Assembly: GCA_027563935.2 (NCBI GenBank)
Contig: CM050448.1
Coordinates: 122,252,493 to 122,316,492, forward strand
Reading direction: 5' to 3'
DNA length: 64,000 bases
Source: Costus lasius
Taxonomy: Eukaryota > Streptophyta > Magnoliopsida > Zingiberales > Costaceae
Under the pieces are notes generated by a model. The model saw only the letters and a program-made list of their open reading frames with translations. It did no database searches and was not told the origin of the DNA. Shown piece after piece: positions 58,960-64,000 of this stretch. Position numbers and translations under genes: made by a program. Positions within the stretch are counted from its first letter, which is position 1; each line of letters opens with the position of its first letter.

Positions 58960-59500
58960 GCAGGTACATTCAACTATAAATGAAACAGATGCAATGAAGA
59001 TAAAATTGGTTGTGTTTGAAAACGAAATTGAGAAGCTTAAACAGCAAGTATCAAGAGTGAATCTAAGAGCTGAACAAACATATTGGCAAACATGAATAGT
59101 CATCTACATCAAGCACACACCTCATTGGGGAGTTGAAATTCCATCATGGCAAAACTAATGAACTCAGCAAGTCTTTCTTTGAAAATAACTATCAAGCAAC
59201 TAACTTCATATGTTACAAAAATAGCCAATGAAAATAGGCTTGGAGCTCTAACCTGAAACTGGATCTCGTCTTAAAGGAAAGGAAGCCTAGTTGCACAAAG
59301 CTATTGGGAAATAACAGTGGAAGGATCTGGAAGCTGTGGAGTTGCATGAGGAGATACTAGCACTTTAAACTCAATTGATAACTAAAAGAAAACAAGCTAG
59401 TGAAGCAGCTGTTGTGTAAGCAACTTAAGAGGAACAAAATTCTAATAGCCGCTCTCAAGAAGATAATATCTAGAAGAGTTTGTTATTAAAATATGAGCAG
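58960..59500 (+). pseudogene. Possible decayed coiled-coil gene fragment
   Basis: Plus-strand frames in two patches read like coiled coil: FENEIEKLKQQVSRVNLRAE near 59012-59075 and, with stops, ELHEEILAL plus ITKRKQASEAAV near 59340-59420. No family is recognisable and there is no continuous frame. It lies in the 11.7-kb element on the strand opposite to the other fragments. Confidence 0.3.
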
Positions 59501-60187
59501 TTCTGAACACAAAATAAAAATTTGAAAGGCACGTAGCCGGACTCTTAGTTAGGAGCTTTTAGCACATAAAGCAAAATAAACAAGTCGCTAATAGCATTCA
59601 ATTTAGCTGTTAATAGCATTTAGTTTAGCCATCACAAAGAAAGATGATATATTCATGCAGCTTCTCTATTCTAAAAGAGGAAAGGAGATCTCACATAACT
59701 GGTCAGATGAAGTCAAAATTTATTTTGACTATGGGTAAAATCATACGTAACAATAATATTTGATTAAAGGGATCTCATATATCTGGATAGATGAAGTCAA
59801 AATCTATTTTGACTCATGCGTCAACAAGAGCCAAAAAAGAAGAAGGAAGAGAACCTGATAGAACCTGCATGCGTCCAAAAAATAAAATAAAATAAAAAAG
59901 GGCGATCGCAATAGGCAGCAACAAAAAAAAAACAAAACAGCCGATAAAGGGAAGTAATCAGGGTTGACAGGGAAGGAAAATAGAAAGCGATTAGATCAGC
60001 CAAAAAAAATGGAAGAAGACAAAGGGGACAACTAGGAAGAAGGAGAGAACTTATCGAGCTGATGGCCTACATAAGGGAAGTTTGGCCAAGAAAGAGATAA
60101 CACAGATGGGGCCAACACACAATCATGGGAAAAGGAGGAAAGAATATCGAGAGGCTGAAGAGGTAAACAAAGGGAGACTGTTTTGTT

Positions 60188-60360
60188 TTGTTTCTTAGGC
60201 CTAAGATGCACTAAGCATCCTGGCACCACGATGACCACACACGCATTATTTCTTTTGCTGTTTCTTAGGCCTAAGATGCACTAAGAATCCTGGCACCACG
60301 ATGAACACACACGCACCATTCTCTCTGGCCTAAGATACACTAAGCATCCTATGGCGCCAT
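60188..60360 (-). repeat. Inner repeat family, right side (three copies)
   Basis: The unit TTAGGCCTAAGATGCACTAA followed by GCATCCTGGCACCACGATGA occurs at about 60196-60246 and 60265-60313, with a shorter copy at 60328-60360. Its reverse complement matches the left-side unit around CCAGG.TGCTTAGTGCA. Confidence 0.75.
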
Positions 60361-62300
60361 GTTAAATGCGTAAGAAAAAAGAACACCGAGATGGCTGGGA
60401 GCTAAAAAGGAAGAGAGGAGGAAAACTGAGATGCCCCGGAGATGACAAAAATCATGTGAAAAGAGGGGGGCAAAGCAAGAATGAATCAGACCAAGGGAAC
60501 ATCGAGCGAATTTGTAAAAAAAGGGGGAAGGAAAGGAAATAAAATAAAGAGGAGACGGGGAAATGGAGCTTGTGCCCGGATCATAAAAAAGGGGAATAGA
60601 GGAGTAGTACCTTTTAAAGCCTTCAGTTCTCCCTTTCAATCTCTTTGTTCTATAAAAATCGCAGCGTCAAGAAGTGTTGTCCAAAGGAGCCTGTCGCCAC
60701 ACCATGCCCTTGAAGGAAATCCAAAAAGGGAATAACAAAAGGGGTTATGTCAAAAATACATTAAAAGAAACATTAAAAAAGGAGGATGAAGCAAAACTAT
60801 TCGGGTAAAACACTGCTGCATCGTAGATGCTTGCCTGGTAAATTTCTCTGATCTCCGTTTGCTGTATTACTAGAGAAAGTGCACTGCAAAGAGGAAGCGA
60901 TAGAACCTTGCTTTGCCGCATTGCTATGAGAAGAAGATGTTAAAAGAACGGCGTTAGTGGAAGAAGAACGAAATTATCTGGACATAACTCATTTTTTTTA
61001 CCTGATAGAAACCGTTGATCGCCGCCGTGCGTCAGAAGCTTCGCATGCACCCGAACTTGAATTCAAAGATCCTTACCAAAACCAAAAGAAAATGGAGCCG
61101 TTAAAGGAAATAATAAAAAAGGAGAAATAGTAAAAAAAAAAAAAAAGAAATAAACAGACCATAGAGATATGCCGCTTCTTGGGCAGATCCGACCCAAGCC
61201 CACTTTGTTGGTGGGCTAGAACCTGGGATAAATCCAATCCGCTGAAAATCCATCTCACCATTGCTTTTGAAAGGCAGGAAAGTGATCTCTCGATGTTCAT
61301 TCCGGCGTCCACATTCTTCTGCTTGATGAATTCGCCACCAACCAATCGGCTGAGAAATCACAAAAGAAATTTTAGAAACCTCTCAAAATTGTTGCTCGGA
61401 TCATCTAAGAAAATAAGAGGGGATTTTGGTCCATAACTAGAAAAGAGGATTTAGGATTCCCTCTGCGTTTAGCCACTGCAACCACCCCGTGCTGTCTTCA
61501 CCTCCGTTGACTCTAATGCCGCCCTTTTTAATCTGATTCGTCGTCGCCGCATCCAGCTTCTTAGTCAGCGTGCTCCTCGTGGGTCATGCGACCATTCATA
61601 CCTTCATCTTCATCTGCTTCGTAGCTGGAATCGTCGTCGACCACCCCTTTGACACATCATAGAGAACGCTGAGGGGTCGTGTCCGGCGGCAAAGGCGAAA
61701 TTGCGGCTCTTGCTACTAGCTTTGCTACCACTGGCCATCCCCTTTGTCACCGCCATCCATCTCCTATGGTTCCAACCGCTAAACTCGCCTTTTGCTCTAG
61801 CAACGCTACACCGCCATGAGACCATCGCATCTCAAGAAATAGCAGTGGCGACACTCTAGTCGTTGGCGACTCAGAAGCTCAGCGTCGCCGGAGATATAGC
61901 GATGCTGTCGGTCCCTTTTCTCCGCAACCTCACCGGATGTCATTGCCTCCCCTGGGATCAGCATCTCCGGCGGAATTGATTCGCAGCCACAGCTAAGACG
62001 CCATCTGTAACTATATAACGAATGAATGGCCAAAGGGAAACTTTACCCTTTGACTGAGATACCATATTAATATGTATGAGTGGGGCGGCGTTAATCTTAT
62101 CGCCTAAATAGAACCCCATATAATCCTCATTCGGGTAAATAAGTAAATAAATACGTAAAGATACATGCAAAGAAAACATAATAACACGGCCATGGCTAGT
62201 TTGCCTATAATTCAAACATAAGTTGTGCCTAACTAGACATGGATTCCAAAACGTAACCCCCAGTTGAATATTCAACCAATATAATACTAAAAGCCTAGGC
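60361..62300. other. Right arm interior, no gene assigned
   Basis: Purine-rich on the plus strand to about 61150, mirroring the pyrimidine-rich left arm. 61470-61990 is GC-richer (CGCC, GTCGTCG words) and may be a captured gene piece, but I recognise no protein family in either direction. 62300-62370 repeats the CGTACATCGACGTTTATCAT module seen near 51945 and 62886. Confidence 0.4.
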
Positions 62301-62408
62301 GCATCATGACGAAGTATTGTTTGGGAGGTGCGTACATCGACGTTTATCATCGGGGTGTAACTCCTTAGTACGGTGTTGCGTTCGTTAGGGCTGAAGTATT
62401 ATTTTCCA

Positions 62409-62825
62409 AAATTAAATTATCCAACACGTTGAGAGGCCGGGTAATTTTTTGAATTAAATTATCCAACACGCCGAGAGGCCGGGTAATTTTCCAAATTAAA
62501 TTATCCAACACGCTACAAGGTTGGATAATTTCTATAAATTTAAATATCCAACAAGTCACAAGACCGGATATCTTCAAATTCAAATCATCCAACAAGCCTC
62601 AAGGCCGGGTAATTCTTCAAATTAAATTATCCAACACGCCGCAAGGCCGGGTACTTTTCTAAAATTTAATTATCTAACATGCTGCGAGGCCGGGTAATTC
62701 TCAAATTAAATTATCCAACACGCCACAAGGCTAATTGGTTTTTAAATTAAACTATCCAATACGCCGTGAGGCTGAGTAATTTTCTAAATTAAATTGTCCG
62801 ACATGCCGAGAGGCCGGGTAATTTC
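62409..62825 (-). repeat. Right subterminal array, about 10 units of ~40 bp
   Basis: Units follow AAATTATCCAACACGCCGAG then AGGCCGGGTAATTTTC. They are the inverted counterpart of the left array, with ten cores by my count and more sequence divergence between units than on the left. Confidence 0.88.
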
Positions 62826-63112
62826 CCAAATCAAATATTCGACGTGCCTGAACACGATTATAATGGAATATTATTTGGGAGATGTGTACGTCGATGTTTA
62901 CCATCAGGGCGTAGCTCCTCAATATGATATTGTATCGATTAGGCCGGATATCACCAAATGAATTATCACAAGGCCAAACGTTTGGCGCACACAAGTTGCC
63001 CAAGTCGATGAAAGCTTATTTCCCTTATCGTTTATATATCAAGACGAATTACGTATTCTCACCATGTTTGCGAATAAAATCATTTGACTCTCTTCTCTTT
63101 TGTTATTTCATA

Positions 63113-63271
63113 TTATAGATCTCTTAATCAAAGGTTCCCTAATTTTAAGGGTAATTAACAATGAGCGCTCATTGGAAGCCAGAACTCATTAAATAAAAAA
63201 AACCTTATTAATTTAAGGTGAATTTAAAAATGATCATATTACATTTTTAATGTAATACTTTTTGACCCCAC
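63113..63271 (-). repeat. Right terminal inverted repeat
   Basis: Inverted match to 51570-51755: shares ATAGATCTCTTAATCAAAGG, GGTAATTAACAATGAGCGCT and CCTTATTAATTTAAGGTG, ending TTTGACCCCAC. Confidence 0.85.
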
Positions 63272-63289
63272 AATTGTGTACCAATGGTG

Positions 63290-63986
63290 GATAAAAGCTT
63301 CAAATATTATTCATACTATTTGCTGAAATAGTAACAATACACCTGCAATGGTAGTTGAAGTACCAATTGCAGCCTTTGCATAAGGGGGATACCTAGATTG
63401 TTGCCAATATTTATTAGAAGTATGATTAGTACTATCGGAGTGAGTACATGCAAGAAAACCATGGCCATGACTCCATCCTCTACCAAATCTAGAGCTTTGA
63501 CTATCTGTGGAGAAAATAAGGGTATTCTAGCTATCCTGTGAGGTGAACATGTTTAAATCGACAACCTTGAAAATGTATTATGGAGGTTGGGAATTATAGT
63601 GTGAACTAATAATTGAGATTTTACTATAATATGCTTATCATTTAAACCTCCCAAAAATTTGTTCACTAAGAGTTCCTGCCATTGTTGGAGAATAATAGAT
63701 ATATCTACAATATGAGGATGATATTATGTAAGTTCATCTTACTTTTCTTGCAAGTGACTATAATATTCATGAATAGAGTGATCTTCTTGCTTTAAAGAGA
63801 AAATTTCTTTATAGAGTCTAAGTAAATAGTAAATATTTTGGTGTGGAGCATATATATTACTAAGGGCTGGCCAAACTGTCTTAGAAGTTTACTAATCCAT
63901 CACTGTAGTTGTAATATTTGGCTTCATGTTACTGATGAGTATTGTCATAACTGTCAGCAGAAGGGAAGAACGAGGCTATGATACCA
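63290..63986 (-). pseudogene. Decayed copia gag and primer-binding site
   Basis: Minus strand. 63986-63973 reads TTGGTATCATAGCC, a copia primer-binding site with one change from TGGTATCAGAGC. Leftward the translation gives copia gag blocks with a few stops: LLRQFGQPLVIYML, KKFSLKQEDHSIHEYYSHLQ, DISIILQQWQELLVNKFLGG and LNDKHIIVKSQLLVHTIIPN. The 5' LTR would lie beyond 64000. The gag N-terminal part is deleted or scrambled. It has the same orientation as the RNase H remnant at 50950-51565 on the other side of the 11.7-kb element. Confidence 0.75.
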
Positions 63987-64000
63987 AGTTAGAAGGTGGA

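Larger units (their letters stand above)
51570..63271. mobile_element. 11.7-kb inverted-repeat (MULE/foldback-like) element carrying captured gene fragments
   Basis: Both ends read GTGGGGTCA inward (51570 on plus, 63271 on minus), followed by collinear inverted similarity. Shared blocks are CACCTTAAATTAATAAGG, then CTTCCAATGAGCGC, GTTAATTACCC, TTAGGGAACCTTTGATTAAG and AGATCTAT. Deeper in come a shared CGATGTTTACCATC module, then inverted arrays of about 40-bp units (52075-52560 and 62409-62825), then a third inverted family (54121-54632 and 60188-60360). Between the arms are fragments of NAP1, PPR and PMD genes on the minus strand. No transposase was recognised. The flanks ATATATTTGT and ACAATTGTGT agree at only 6 of 10 positions, so a target duplication is not proven. 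A MULE or foldback element is the best fit; exact ends are uncertain by a few bases. Confidence 0.75.

Overview
The window is nuclear DNA of a flowering plant. The evidence is small spliced genes of plant-specific families (SOFL, DUF4228, DUF538, CYSTM, UPF0496), an intronless plastid-type GGPP synthase, GT-AG introns, and a high load of plant-type LTR retrotransposons, MULE-like elements and MITEs. The GC-rich coding sequence of the GGPP synthase and DUF4228 genes hints at a monocot. That is weak inference and I do not name a species.

Layout. 1-5.9 kb holds a solo LTR (127-1913, target duplication TCTAG), a GC-rich hAT-type MITE (2584-3127) and featureless intergenic DNA. 5.9-7.0 kb is GGPP synthase (minus strand). 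9.8-11.0 kb is a UPF0496 (DUF677) membrane protein gene. 11.8-13.9 kb is a second solo LTR (duplication GTATG). 16.4-18.0 kb is a non-autonomous Mutator-like element with a perfect 9-bp target duplication. 19.5-21.0 kb is a pyrimidine-rich insertion carrying a scrap of an L-type lectin receptor kinase.

21.8-35.7 kb is one six-exon GDSL esterase/lipase gene (CPRD49/IAH1-like, 256 aa). Its first intron is about 10.6 kb and contains a solo LTR (22854-24946) and a full-length Ty1/copia element (25546-32206). The copia element is itself interrupted inside gag by another solo LTR (26200-28260). 38.4-39.0 kb is a SOB FIVE-like (SOFL) gene. 40.4-46.9 kb is a tandem array of four DUF538 genes: two intact, one with a single early nonsense codon, one collapsed by frameshift and internal deletion. 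A Tourist-like MITE dimer lies between copies 3 and 4. 47.2-48.0 kb is a DUF4228 gene with a myristoylation-type N-terminus, and 49.0-50.6 kb a three-exon CYSTM gene.

The right-hand 13 kb is the most unusual part. An 11.7-kb inverted-repeat element (about 51570-63271) has arms built of inverted subterminal repeat arrays. It carries, all on the minus strand, scraps of a nucleosome assembly protein gene, a PPR gene and a plant mobile domain (PMD) gene. I see no transposase in it. It is bordered on both sides by decayed copia sequence in one orientation, so it probably landed in an older copia element.

The host genes show no sign of being co-regulated. The exception is the DUF538 array, where three copies share a promoter block. 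No tRNA, rRNA or CRISPR was seen. All splice sites and target duplications were read by eye; nothing was searched against a database.
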